This document shows, piece after piece, positions 13,730 through 25,000 of a DNA stretch of 64,000 nucleotides. Each line of letters begins with the position of its first letter. The stretch's first letter is position 1. Below the pieces are notes generated by a model. The model did no database searches. It was not told the DNA's origin and saw nothing but the letters and a program-made list of their open reading frames with translations. This DNA comes from Acanthornis magna (Eukaryota > Chordata > Aves > Passeriformes > Acanthizidae), in assembly GCA_036785705.1 (NCBI GenBank), contig JAWUZG010000004.1, forward strand, positions 9,458,501 through 9,522,500, in the 5' to 3' direction. The position numbers and the translations under genes are program-made.

Positions 13730-14400
13730 AAATCCTGTAGCTGTGTGAATGTGTATATAAGCGAGAGAGAAGATCCAGACAGATAGATTAGTTTGCAGTG
13801 TAAAAATGTTGAATTAAAAAGAGAAACGCTGGTGTTTATAGAGAATCTTGTATTTAACGAGAGCAGCCATGGAAAGGAATGCTCCGAGTAATCTCTCTTT
13901 AACTGACTCAAGTGGAAGAAAGCCAAGTTGTTCAGTTGCACAATGGGTTGCAATCATGTGGGAGAGTTCCTGGTTGGGAGTTGAAAACTGAAAACCTGAC
14001 ATGCATAAGTGAATGAAGCTACCCTATGTGATGTGTTGATTTAACGTTTTTCTCTCCCTCCTTAAAAATACAGCCTTTGTCTGGGTACTGTAGAGGCGAC
14101 ATTGTGAGACACGAAATTAGTTTAAAATTGACATTTTGGATACCGGTGATAATTTGTCCTGACGTTATGGCTACTGGTTGTGTTTGTGACAAGCAGGCTT
14201 GATCCAAGGGGGCACTGTGAGAGCCAAATTTAATAGACGACCATTGTAATTTTCTGCCTTGCGGACAGCAGAGACTTTCTAATGTTCCTTCACCACAACA
14301 ATCAGGGATTACTAAATAACAAGTCCACAGGATTGGGGGAGGATTGAAAGGATTAATGGAGTATGACAAAATTGCACCTGAGGGGGAAAATCTGTAGCAG
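13730..14400. promoter_or_regulatory. Candidate regulatory block (enhancer/promoter-like)
   Basis: Local texture differs from the flanks, with more CpGs and many distinct transcription-factor-type words. Seen directly are a TATATAAG box at 13754-13761, a CTCAAGTGG NKX2-type word near 13908, and an ACCATTGT SOX-type core at 14240-14247. There is also AGGGGGCACT, resembling the 3' half of a CTCF site, at 14207-14216, and a GGATTA OTX/PITX-type core at 14306-14311. A minus-strand frame of 116 codons (14019-14369) spans part of it, but its product is unrecognisable. That the block is a conserved enhancer, or the promoter of a plus-strand transcript, is inference from motif density. Confidence 0.3.
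13754..13761 (+). promoter_or_regulatory. TATA-box-like TATATAAG
   Basis: A near-consensus TATA box followed by a GCGAGAGAGA stretch. A start site would be expected near 13785. AT-rich DNA yields such boxes by chance, so the call depends on the unusual texture downstream and on the 3'UTR-like end about 4 kb away. Confidence 0.2.
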
Positions 14401-15420
14401 TTTTTGTATCCTGATGTGGTACATCAGGCAAATTGGCAATTGCTACTGATCTTTACACATGCATGTCTTCAAATAAAGTGGGTGAGAGTCAAGCAGATGC
14501 AGCTATGAGGCTAAGGCTGTCATAAACATTCATGTCATCAACTGCGTAAATCACTTAATACTATCATTTTAAGTATTTTGATGATCAACTATATTAAGCA
14601 TCAGTGGATTGTAGGCACTGTACTAAATCATTTTTTTACTCCACTATAACCTCTTATCCTGCTAAACTAAATCCTAAAAAAGATTAAAAATGTAGGGCTA
14701 GTTCAACCCTTCTTATCAAAGATAATTAAGGAATACAGTTCCTGTTTAGGAAGAGTGTTTTCAGCTTCAGGACTTTAAAAAAACCCCCAAAACATATAAA
14801 AATTGTTTTGCATTCTGCATTCATGTGCTGACCTGATGTTAACTAACTCCCACAATCCCTCTGATAAATATACATTTCAAAACAACAACAGCAATCTTAG
14901 CCCTGAGTTCTTATGGGATATTAATATTTTTTAATAAATTGTTTTGCACTGTGAAACATGAACAGTTTGAAACATAGCAGTTTGTTAACAGATACTTGAT
15001 TTCTTTTCACACTGGTTTAAACCAAAAATCCCACCACTGGTGGCAGTGGATTTACATGAAATAGGAACAAGGAGAAGCAAGAAGAGAGTTATTCATCTTA
15101 TTCATATTTTTAAAACTCTCCTTTGAAAAGGAACGTAATATAAAAAAAACATTGTTTATTACCTCTCTAAGAAAAATATAAACTTGGGAGCATTATTTTG
15201 ACTTAATGGAAGTTTTAGCTTTATGTCGTATTCATAATAGCTGACCTAGCCTTTAGATCATAGTACTTTTCCTCCCTGTTTAGTATAAACAGTCATTAGG
15301 GAAAATAGCAACTGGTGCAAATGGTTAAACTTTATGCAGGTCTACACAAGAAGGAGTAAATTAAAGAAGAGAAATCACATACACACAGTTGCAATCTGAG
15401 GTCATCTCTCATGGATTGTG
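14401..15420. other. Non-coding, no recognisable element
   Basis: AT-rich stretch between two enhancer-like blocks. It has short A/C patches near 14777-14800 and 14879-14892. There is no coding or repeat signal beyond that. Confidence 0.5.
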
Positions 15421-15580
15421 AATTAAGGAAACGTTTTTTCAGCAGCATTGACTGAAGGTCGTGTTGTTATTTAGACTTTTGACTAGTGGAACAGCAAACG
15501 ATTCATTAATTCCATTAGCCATCCTTTCTGCACAGTGGGAAAAGCAAATGTAATTGTCAAGTATTCCTACTGTATACTTA
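15421..15580. promoter_or_regulatory. Candidate homeobox-rich non-coding element
   Basis: Homeodomain-type cores cluster within 60 bases. ATTCATTAATTCCATTAG spans 15501-15518, and TAATTG at 15551-15556 is followed by a TCAAGTA NKX-type word. CpGs occur at CGTT and CGATT. This resembles developmental enhancers, but conservation was not tested. Confidence 0.25.
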
Positions 15581-15720
15581 AGCTGTCAAGGATCCTGGAA
15601 GGCTTCAGTTATTCTCTTTGAAGATATCAAAGGAAGGGGTGGGCTATTTTGTGTCTCTAAAACAGAAATAGAGAAAAAATGTGCCACATAATGTAAGCTA
15701 AAAGATTTCTTTTTAACCTA

Positions 15721-17985
15721 AAGTGACACTCAAATACAGTAACACTGGGCAGGTTTTTGACTGGTAAATCTTCTGGTTATTTTTATATTTTTTTAAGATG
15801 TCTTAAAGTACAGGCTGTCAGCATGCCATTAAACCTGTCTTGTCTCCAGGAGCCATGCCAGGGATTTCTTTTTTCCCTTCCCTTCAGGTTCCCGAGGCAG
15901 TTCAATCTCACCTGTGGGCTGCTGTGTGTGGTGGACAGGCGAGTGTAGCATGACTGAAATCGGTGGGCTTGCTGTGCTCTTCTTGCATGGATATTAGGCA
16001 AAATCGTGGTGCATATTTTTATAGCTTTTCACCGTGAAGTTTCTGGTGACTTAGTGGACAGCAAAAGTGAAAAACATCATGTGGATCTGCAAAATTATTG
16101 GTATTTCTTCCTGCAGTTAACAGGGATGACAGCTGAAAGCCTAGTCTACTACATTTAGCGGGAAAAAGCAAAGATTGGTTCCAGGAAGAGTAGCCCAAAG
16201 TGGTTTGCATCTGAAGTGCAGTGTGTGCCCTCCAGGTGATCACTGCTATAGGTAGTGTTTTGCAGACAGAGAGTGCTTTTTCTCCATAGGAGAGGCAGTT
16301 ATATTGAAAAGGCAGTGAGTCTCTTGGGTGCAAGATACTTAATTTTAACTATGGTGAAGAGAAATTAGGTAAGCAAATCCATGTAGCGTGGGTTTTTGCA
16401 AATCCCTGTAGGATGGTTTTTCTGTCCACCCTACCCGTGTGCTGAAAAGGAAAAATGTGCTCTCTTCTGCAGATCTTAATGTCCCAGACATCCTTGGTGT
16501 TGGTTAAAAATCCATCATCGGTTATTACACATTTCAGCATATTCCTTTTATTCGGCAATAATGAATGCAAAGCTGTCTTGTCCTTTGCAAATACTTTGAG
16601 CTGTTCAGATAACACATTGCAGAGTGGTTGGACACAAATCACATAACCCTACTGTGCTCTGTTTGAAAGGAAAGTGCAACTTTTAATTCATTATTGGCTA
16701 ACTAATTTTCTGGTATGCTTTTCACACAGTTTTGAGTGACAGTCCCACACCCCCAATACATCATTTCTTTAATTGCAGTGCTGAAAACTTGACTTCCTCT
16801 TTAAAGATGTAATTTTACATCCTGATTGTAAAATAATTAGTAGTTTACGGCTTACTCTTTTATCCTGAAAAAGGAAACGCATTTTGCATACTTCTCCAGA
16901 CATAACATTGTCACTGTGTGATGATTTTTCTCTAAAACATGAAAAACTGTAGAAAAGGAGACCCATCTGTTGGGAAAGTTTTGCTCTGTGTGTGATATAA
17001 TGTAATGAGTAATCATAAATGTAAAACACTTGATGTGACGATTTCCTATATAATGATTATGCAGTAGTTAGTAGCCACAGTATACTCTATTACTCCTGTT
17101 ATGTATTTTGGAGGTGGGCGCTATGGATTCATAATACGGTTTAACTTGTATAAGTAGTATCAGTCCATCTGAGGAATATTCTTTCCCCAGGTTGAGAATT
17201 ACAAATTTACAGTGTTGGTTTTTTGAACCTTATGAGCCACTACAGAGTGGAAAATATTTAAGGATAGCAGTGTATGTACTTCTATATGTTACTGAGTGTT
17301 AAAATAAGCAATCAGTTGATTGTTAAATAAACTAATATATATATATACAATGCATTATATTTATGCAAAGAATAGTTGCAAAAATCAGGTGAAGTGTTTC
17401 ACTTTTATTGTAGTAATAGGCACCATTGCTATGTATTTATCTATGCATAGTTTAGGAGAGAAGAAGATGCTGTCAATGATTCTGTAATATTTTCTTCATT
17501 GTAGTGGCTATGGAGTTGAATAAGAATTCACTGATATGTATAGTAATGAATCTTTAAAACTATAATTTCTAATCAGTACTGGACAGTGCAAACAAACAGG
17601 TGTCCTTTAAAAATGGACTTTTGTACACTTTGAGTAAAGAACTACCTAAAAAAAGTATAAAGTAGTTGTACCTTCAAAATGTATTAAATTCCATTTTTCT
17701 TTGCTATATTTTGTAAAATGTTTTCATTGTAAACAGTATGCCTCTCACACATGTCAAATCAAAGCTCTTTATTTTAGAAATATATACCTAATGTAATTGG
17801 AAGCTTATTGCACTCTCATGCAATGTATATATTGTGACTTCAAAAAGTCTGTACTGAACTTTGCTCAAACTACTAGTATGTGGATTTCTTTAAATTTATT
17901 TTTAATTAATGATATTAAGGATAAGATCCTTTCTAAATGTACTTTAAAATTCACAATAAAGTTTCAGAAGTTGTTTTGTACAATG
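15721..17985 (+). ncRNA. Candidate 3' UTR or lncRNA body
   Basis: No coding exon is identifiable here, yet the sequence looks like a vertebrate 3' untranslated region on the plus strand. It has U-rich stretches, AUUUA-type words and a UGUAUAUA Pumilio-type site at 17824-17831. An internal AATAAA lies at 17326-17331 and a final AATAAA at 17955-17960, followed by a GT-rich tract at about 17971-18001 where cleavage would be expected near 17975. No terminal coding exon with a stop codon was found upstream, so a lncRNA last exon or chance are alternatives. The left boundary is arbitrary. The interval 15581-15720 just upstream shows nothing notable. Confidence 0.25.
17955..17960 (+). terminator. 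Candidate polyadenylation signal AATAAA
   Basis: Canonical hexamer in the context CACAATAAAGTTTC. A GT-rich downstream tract (TTGTTTTGTA, then GGCTTTGTGTTG) lies 10-40 bases on, at the right distance for the downstream element. AATAAA is frequent by chance in this AT-rich window; the downstream tract is what makes this copy stand out. Confidence 0.3.
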
Positions 17986-19700
17986 TTGAGGCTTTGTGTT
18001 GAATTTTCTTGTTCAAAATCTTTTAAACTGCTATCTTGATTAAGTTCCACATCCCTCAGATATGTGTAAATCTGTGTTTAACATCACCATGGTTTAAATC
18101 AGGTGTGCCCCTGTCCCAAAGTACTGTAATTCCATTTACTTCAGAGTAAATGAACTCAGTGTCTCCTGGCACTCCTGTAATTTCTGCTGGAGATTGAGTG
18201 TGCGCTCAAGAAATTCTGTATTGGACTTCAAGGGCGAGATAAAATATATCTCAGTTTGTATATCAGCCCAATCCAATAGACAATACAGAACGAGTTGGAT
18301 GAAAGAGTGGGGTAAATATAGAGAAAAATGTGCTTCTTCTAGAATATCCAAAAATCTGTTTTATAGCTCCCAATGAAAACAAAAGTAAATGTGACAATGC
18401 TGTAGAAAGATGCAGTGGTACAGTGCACAGTCAAATCTATTGCAAGCTTTCATTTTTAATCTCCATGTCTTTTGTTTTCAATGTTATTTTATTACTGGAT
18501 GATTCATTAGTTATTGAGGTAAAAATATTGGTGGCATCAGTGGGGAATTTGCCTGAGTAAAGAGATAATTGAGCTCTGTAAAGCTTGGAATAACAATTAT
18601 TTTTTCATGTCTGAACCTCTTCATCTGGAAAAAACATTGACAATTGTTTTGCTCAGATGTAGAAGTTTCTATTTAACTATATGTTTAGCAGAGATGGAAA
18701 AGATTAAGCAAGAGCATAGTATAATTTTTCTTTTAAGGACAAAACAGTATATCCCCCATGAAATGGACCACTGTTTAGCTGTTTACTTAACCAAAAGAGG
18801 ATTAGACTCCTAATTTTATGGATGAAATCTTAAAAAACATCTAGCATTGTCACTATGAAAATTGCTAGTGGCACAGTTTTAGGTCATTTTTGTACATTTG
18901 ACAACTCCTTATGGCATACCCATATTATCATGAGATAGTACCTTTTCAAGATGCTTTCACTGGCACTGCATATCTGCATATCTGAAGGCATATATAGCTT
19001 GATAGTCTCCATTCAGAAATCCCAGTATAGCTCCTTAACTATGGTTAGCTAGTTTTGCACATTAAAAATGTAATTCTGATGTCAAGTAAATCTGATTTGA
19101 GAATGAGGTAGAAATGTATATGTCTTTCAAAATCCCCTATTTAACTTGTCTGTTTAAATAGGTAAAACTTCTAGAAATTATTTCCCACTGCAAAGCTTCA
19201 ACTAAGGTCCAAGGCAAAATTAGACCTAATTATCTTAATGGCAGATAATACTCAGCTGAATACTTTACTTACAAAATGCGTTAACTTTAATGGTGCTATT
19301 CCTACAGAAAATCGGATCTTTCTTTCTCAGTGACTCCTTAAAAGACTGAAGAACAATTTTGAATTGTCTTCAAAAAGAATCTGAAATTCAGGCTCTAAAG
19401 AGGCCCTCAGATCTCTACAGAGAGATAGTTTCGCCATACTCAACTATTTTTTAACAGTCTGTAATAACATTTATCTCATTAAAGATCTGCTATGGGGCTA
19501 ACTCAACACTCAATTATGGTGAAGCACTGATACTCCAAATGAGAACCATTTTCACTTTTAATTCTGGAAATGGGAATGGATGTTCAAGTATTCGCATGAG
19601 ACGAAACACTGATGACCTAAAGGAGGTAGGATCCTGCACTTTTCTTGCAAATATAGCCAGAGACTAGAAATAGCACACCAACATTACTTCACAACAGAAT
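17986..19700. other. Non-coding, no recognisable element
   Basis: AT-rich sequence. Open frames are at most about 80 codons and overlap on both strands. No repeat family or RNA gene was recognised. Confidence 0.55.
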
Positions 19701-19990
19701 AAACAAAACACTCACTGTCATCAGGAATGAAAGTCGGCACATTGCCTGTTGACAGGTTTGATGATAGTCATCACCTGCTTGGCTTGCTGCATTTGAGAGC
19801 CGTAATTGTCTCTTGATGTACGGTTTTGTGTCTTTTTGCTAAGGTTCACCTCATCGCCTTTTCCATTATGAATTATGAATCTTTTTATTGCAATACTACT
19901 GCCAAAGTTAAGTTATTAGCCTAATTTGGAACCTGATTGGGTAACTCAGGCTCATATTAGCTGGCAGCTAAATCTGCGAGGAGCCCTGTT
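19701..19990. promoter_or_regulatory. Candidate enhancer with two short palindromes
   Basis: CCTGTTGACAGG at 19745-19756 is a palindrome with 5-base arms that contains a TGACAGG MEIS/TGIF-type core. TGATGATAGTCATCA at 19759-19773 is a second palindrome with 6-base arms. A CACCTG E-box follows at 19772-19777. Downstream are GTAATTG near 19803 and ATTATGAATTATGAAT near 19865, both homeodomain-like, and several CpGs. The density is typical of conserved developmental enhancers. Which factors bind, and whether it is conserved, are inference. Confidence 0.3.
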
Positions 19991-21110
19991 AGTATTGTAC
20001 AGTGCACTTGTAAGTGCTCCTTGGTGTGCCAGGGGTTGTGTCATCCAGTGCTGCATGGGTGAATTCCCTTGTGCAGAACCTGACTTTAGCTGAGGTTGAG
20101 GGATGCTTTGTTCACTTTTAAATAATTTTATGTCAGTGACAGAAAAATGATCCCTGGTGTCCATAAGCAGAAGTCCCATCCTGATTTTAATTTAATAAAG
20201 TTTTATAATACTGCAATATCTTGGTAAAAACAAAGAGGTTGTTGAATTAGGGTGTGGTAACTTTCCTTAAGTAGGACAGACTCCTTGTATAAGGATTTTT
20301 TAAGAGCTATGTGTGAGAGTGATGAGTGCCAGTTTCTAGGCCATTTAGTCATACTGAATATGATAGACCAACATGCCTTTATTTTAGCTTAGTAAGAGCC
20401 AGATTATGGTCAAAATAAACTAAAATCTCATAATTGATAGCCATCATCAAAGGAAAAAAAGAAAATGAGTTTATTATGGACCCAGGGGGACAATTTAATT
20501 AGTTTTTGAACATAGATAAACTGAAAAACAGTACCCTACAGAAAGAGCTCTAAATTAAATCTTATTTTGATGTTATGAATGTTACATTTTTAAAGTTTTT
20601 GCAGGTTTTTGTATATCAAGCGATACCATCAATCCATGAAGTTAGATGTTAAAAGGCATTTAACAGTCTAACTCAGTCAATTATTCCTATATGCATGAAT
20701 TAATTTCAACTTTATTTTCTTAATGGAAGAAATTATTTTGCTGATGAAGTTTCAGGAAGTGCTCTAGCATCTTTGCGGCTTTCTTGAAGAAAGAGAAAAT
20801 TTCCCAACAGCCACTCTTTAAATATCTGATAAGAACCTACTTCATAAGAAAATGAGTAAAATTATTTTGCCTTTGAAAAAGGCTTCCCTTAGAATTTTGA
20901 TGGGGAGCAGATTTGCTGTAGGAACTTGTTCAATTTCATTCTTGCATATTCACTCCCCATTTAATACAAAATGTTTTCTTGTTTGCAACATGAAGCAGGC
21001 TCTTGTCACTGCACTGCAAAGGGAAAATACATAGTGGGGTTGGCATTCCCTGACAATATGCTTTCATTAAAACTTTAAAATGTAAATGTATGGAGAAATG
21101 CATGTCATAT
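19991..21110. other. Non-coding, no recognisable element
   Basis: Nothing beyond AT-rich sequence. A minus-strand frame of 75 codons near 19952-20179 is unrecognisable. Confidence 0.55.
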
Positions 21111-21350
21111 CCCATCACGGAGCTTCACAGCTATTGCGTTCATTGCCACAACTGTGTGGCAGAGTTGCTCTTCTTTTTATAGCTTGTTTGCCTTGTAAAT
21201 GTAACTATATACAGCAAGTTATATTTGGGAGTGAATGTTTTGCGAACCTCAGCTAATCAATAGGAATCTTAGCTCCAGCTCCATTAGACCATTAGCAGTT
21301 TAAATTAGTAACCAGTGGTTATCAGATTTTTAACCTTGCAGTTTTTCTCC
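21111..21350. promoter_or_regulatory. Candidate regulatory block with a RUNX-like palindrome
   Basis: GCCACAACTGTGTGGC at 21145-21160 is a palindrome with 6-base arms whose halves resemble the RUNX core TGTGGY. It is preceded by TTGCGTTCATTG. Further downstream are CTAATCAATAGG (homeodomain/PBX-like) near 21253 and several ATTA cores near 21280-21310. The signal is motif-based only. Confidence 0.22.
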
Positions 21351-22375
21351 CTCGCCAGGTTCTTTCTCAAACTTCTTTGCAACACTATTTTCAGGTCACT
21401 ATTTAATGTCTTATCAAAAGGAGTGGGTGGATTAAAATTCAGATAGATGGGAAATGTTAAATGGAAATTGCTCAAGTATTGCTTCGACTATGTCCAGAAA
21501 GATGTCAATTAAAAGCAGCGGAGAACATAATCCTTTTCTGAACCCAAATTACTATGACAGCTCCTACAGTTGGGAGGTACCAGGCATGCTTTAACCAGCT
21601 ACAAAGCTATTTAGATGGATCAGAAAATACAGTGTAGAAAGAGTATACCAGTGAGTCCAGTTCCAGAAGTGTCACATCATCCGTCCTTTTGCCTTTAGTT
21701 TTTTATTTTAATGCTAAATACTTGAAACACAATCTATCATTTGGAACATACATTAATTGCAAAATAACCTAAGAGCTCATTTTGCTGTCAGAAACATTAT
21801 TTTTTTGGTCTGATAGTACACAGCAATAGGCCTGACAATAGCATTATCGGTTGTTTGGAAAACATTTTCCTTCTCCAGCTTCTTCAAACTGGCCTTTCCA
21901 AAGACTTGTTCAGAGATCCCAGAAATAAGCCTCATTTCATGCCAGAAAATCATACATTCCTTGGTAAGAGAGGGTAACCCACTTGCAGAACCAAGGCTAT
22001 TGCTTCTTAGCAGACAGGAATGTCACTGCTCTGTCCTTCACAGGAGATAGAAGCGGAAGGAGCTGCAGTTGTGTGTGCTTCAATGACAGAACTAGGAGAC
22101 ATCATTTTACAACCAGTACGCTTGGTATTTATCTCCAGGTGTACTTCTAAGTCATGGTTGTAAAACAATTATTTCTGCCATTGATATGCTTCTTTTTGTA
22201 GAAGTCTTTGACAGGACACTTATGTCTCTGAGGTGGAATACCTGCATACCACAGGGGTACGGTAATAAAGCTTCAACAGTGTTAAGTCTCGGTGCTTCTT
22301 TGTGGTTTTATGCTTTGTTTTTAAAAGTATTTTGACATGGCTTTTTTGTGGGTTTTAGTTATGGGTTTGTTTTGG
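21351..22375. other. Non-coding, no recognisable element
   Basis: AT-rich sequence with no gene, RNA or identified transposon. Confidence 0.55.
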
Positions 22376-22394
22376 TTTTTTTTTTTTTTTTTTT
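22376..22394. repeat. Poly-T tract (19 T)
   Basis: Run of 19 T inside a broader T/G-rich patch (about 22340-22450), which also holds shorter T runs. It is a simple homopolymer; no retrocopy body was recognised beside it. Confidence 0.9.
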
Positions 22395-24361
22395 GTCTGC
22401 TCCTATGCTGGCCCAGTCTCTCCAGACTTGCAGATTTTTTTAAAATTTTTTTTTTCTAATTATTATTGTTCATTAGATAATTTCTTTTGCTGATATAGTT
22501 CTTTTTCAGGATGACAGAGTATTATCCTGTTGGAGGCAAATGTTGACATCACTTAGAGTTATGTCTTTAAAAACGGAAGCAGTATATTACTGTCCTGATC
22601 CAAATCACTTTACAAGTACCATTGTAAACATCTTTGCTATAGACCAGGACAAGAAATTAGGTAGTCTGTCTTTGTAAGTGTGACAAGAATGTCAAGCTCC
22701 AGTGGAAATAAATGGGAAATCAGCATTATTTAAGAGAAAAACTAATCCACTGTCATATCCAAAAATAGCTGGTTGCCAAAAGCAAATATTTCACTTAAAT
22801 AAAGGCTTTCAGTCTTCTTTAAGCAGAAGAATTTTAAAGATTTTAAGGAAAAAAGAAGATATAAAATTAAAAATCTATAATTATCAGTACAGATATTAAA
22901 TTCACTAAGAAAAATAATTTCAGAAACTATTTTAAGCATTTTCTCTAAAGAACTAGTGACACAAAATGCTATGTAAGAGAAATAGTTCCAGAAAAATAAA
23001 TGCTATCCTTTAGCATTGTCAGTTGCTTGCTTCTGCAATTATCTTGGATTAAATTCATTTGACTGAATGATCTAATCACCTAGACACCCATTATAGTTAG
23101 TGGAGAGAAACAAATAATTTGGGGGCGTTGATTGATCTCATTTCATCCTGAAGTGGCAAAAATCAGTGAATTTATGAATTGAACACTAAATGTTAAGTAG
23201 CTCATGTGTAAACATGAACCCTGTAGAGATTTGAAGTTAGATGAGGTCAGTTTTTTCAGACATCGTATTTCTTTGAATGTTCTGCCTAAGCTTTTCCAGC
23301 CCCAATATTTCTCTGACAAGGCTGTGAGTTCAATATATAGAATAAAAGTCATTAGTTGCAGTGCTCTTCATTTAGAAATGTGTAAGGAATAGAATTAAAT
23401 GGAGCGGAATGTTTTCAGTGATAGTAGGCTGAAGACTTGATAGTCATTGTCATTGTAGTACCTTAACAAAAAGCATAATTGATGATCCTAGCATTTCAGA
23501 TATTCTTTTAACAGTAATATAAAGTAATATATGTGCCTTTATACCAGTTGACTACTTAATGACAATTGATTTATATGTTGGTCATTATCTCCTTTGAAGC
23601 AGACGAAGGAGTTAGTTCTCAGGACATTTATAAGAGCAAGCTCTCTATTCTGACCTATTTTTTGTTTAAAAAAAAGAGCATAAAAATTAGATTTCATGCT
23701 GAAAAATGGCTCTTTTACCTTTGCTGCATGCAAACATTGTCTTGCAGCCACCTGTGTCTGTCTCATGTCTACCTTACTCTAAAAACTGGCATTTTTCTAA
23801 CAGCTAGCCCAGAAAACTCAAACCTGAATGACAGACTTAAATTCTTTCTTTCTTATGCATCATCACCAATTAGACATGAGTCAGACTGAATTGCTCAATC
23901 AGGTTTATGTGTTTTTCTCATTCTCTGAGGGATTTACAATTCTCTAACAGTTTCCTCACAGATTTAATTTGTTTACTTTTTCCAAATGGGAGGGGGTTTA
24001 CTTTAGTATTAAACTCTAGGTATTGTGACTGGGATGGAAGAAGCTTTATTGAGATATTTTTTTGAATTTTCTTCCAAATTGCACCTTACAGGAGCCTTAC
24101 TTCAAAGGGTATGGATTTTTATCTGTGAACCTCAGAGACAGCACCATCCTGTCCAAGCCCCATCTCCATAACACCTTAAGGCACTTAACACCTTAGGTCT
24201 AGCTGGGTGCCTTTATGTGTCAGAGATGCTGGGGGCTGGGATACCTTGGTTGCTCTGTTGCTCTCAGTTTTATATGTTTGAATCCACTCCTTCCATTCTT
24301 TTTGTCTGCAGGGTGAAGAAGATTTTAACTTTCAATGACAGCAACAATAACCAAAAAAATT
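22395..24361. other. Non-coding, no recognisable gene
   Basis: AT-rich sequence. A plus-strand frame of 107 codons at 23566-23889 has an unrecognisable, hydrophobic, cysteine-containing product overlapped by an opposite-strand frame. A TTGATTGAT HOX/PBX-like word lies near 23128. Short direct copies of TAACACCTTA lie near 24170 and 24186. Confidence 0.5.
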
Positions 24362-24374
24362 AAAAAAAAAAAAA
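24362..24374. repeat. Poly-A tract (13 A)
   Basis: Homopolymer directly after another A run interrupted by T. There is no polyadenylation signal immediately upstream that would argue for a retrocopy. Confidence 0.85.
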
Positions 24375-24869
24375 GTGAAGCGAAAAACAATTTCAAGTAT
24401 AAATTCTAAAAGAAATATCAACAAGCCTATGTAATTTCAAAGACCTATAGATTTTCAATAAATGCCCTAGATAATATTTATTTCACAGCAAGATATGATC
24501 AACAGCCTGGAATTTATAGAAGACTCTGAGCTCTCAATCCATTATTTTTTTTTTCCCAGCTGTTCTGCTTTTCGGAGCAGTGGAGCAGTCTGGAAAAGAC
24601 TGCACCAGATGAATCCAGAGACTCCTTTAGAAACATAGCAATGAGCAAAATATGTCAGCATTTCTCTACTGACAATATGCAATAGGTGATCTTTCTCAAA
24701 AGTCTGTTGCACAGTACTAAAAAGACGTACAAAAGCTTAGCGTGCCCATGGGGCTTGGGAGCCAGATAATTTCTCTCAGTGAGTTCACATCCATAAGTTA
24801 AGGACTATATTCTGGATGGTAGCTTTGTTGGTATAATAAAGTCTCATGAAAGAGAAATATATAAAACTA
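24375..24869. other. Non-coding, no recognisable element
   Basis: Ordinary AT-rich sequence including a T-run near 24545-24554. No coding signal. Confidence 0.55.
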
Positions 24870-24990
24870 GATCCATTACCATGGAAATAGTGAAAGGTCA
24901 TTTCCATGGAAACCATGGGAAGCTCTCATGCTATGATTTTGAGGAAGCCTGTCTTTGAAGATGCAATGCATTTATACAATGAGCCTTGTT
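24870..24990. promoter_or_regulatory. Paired RFX X-box-like sites
   Basis: ATTACCATGGAAAT at 24875-24888 and ATTTCCATGGAAAC at 24900-24913 both approximate the palindromic RFX X-box (GTTNCCATGGNAAC). They start 25 bases apart, on the same helical face within about half a turn. A third CCATGG core lies in AACCATGGGA right after. TACAATG and TTGTTTTAAATTAAATTAA follow downstream. The dimeric palindromes are visible in the sequence; RFX binding and a role as a ciliary-gene or neural enhancer are inference. Confidence 0.35.
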
Positions 24991-25000
24991 TTAAATTAAA

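Noticed and set aside
14201..14216. CTCF site at AAGGGGGCACT
   Set aside because: The 3' half matches but the 5' half (expected CCACC or similar) does not, so it is only mentioned as CTCF-like.
14019..14369. 116-codon minus-strand open frame
   Set aside because: The product is unrecognised and there is no convincing acceptor and donor pair. The block fits a regulatory element better.
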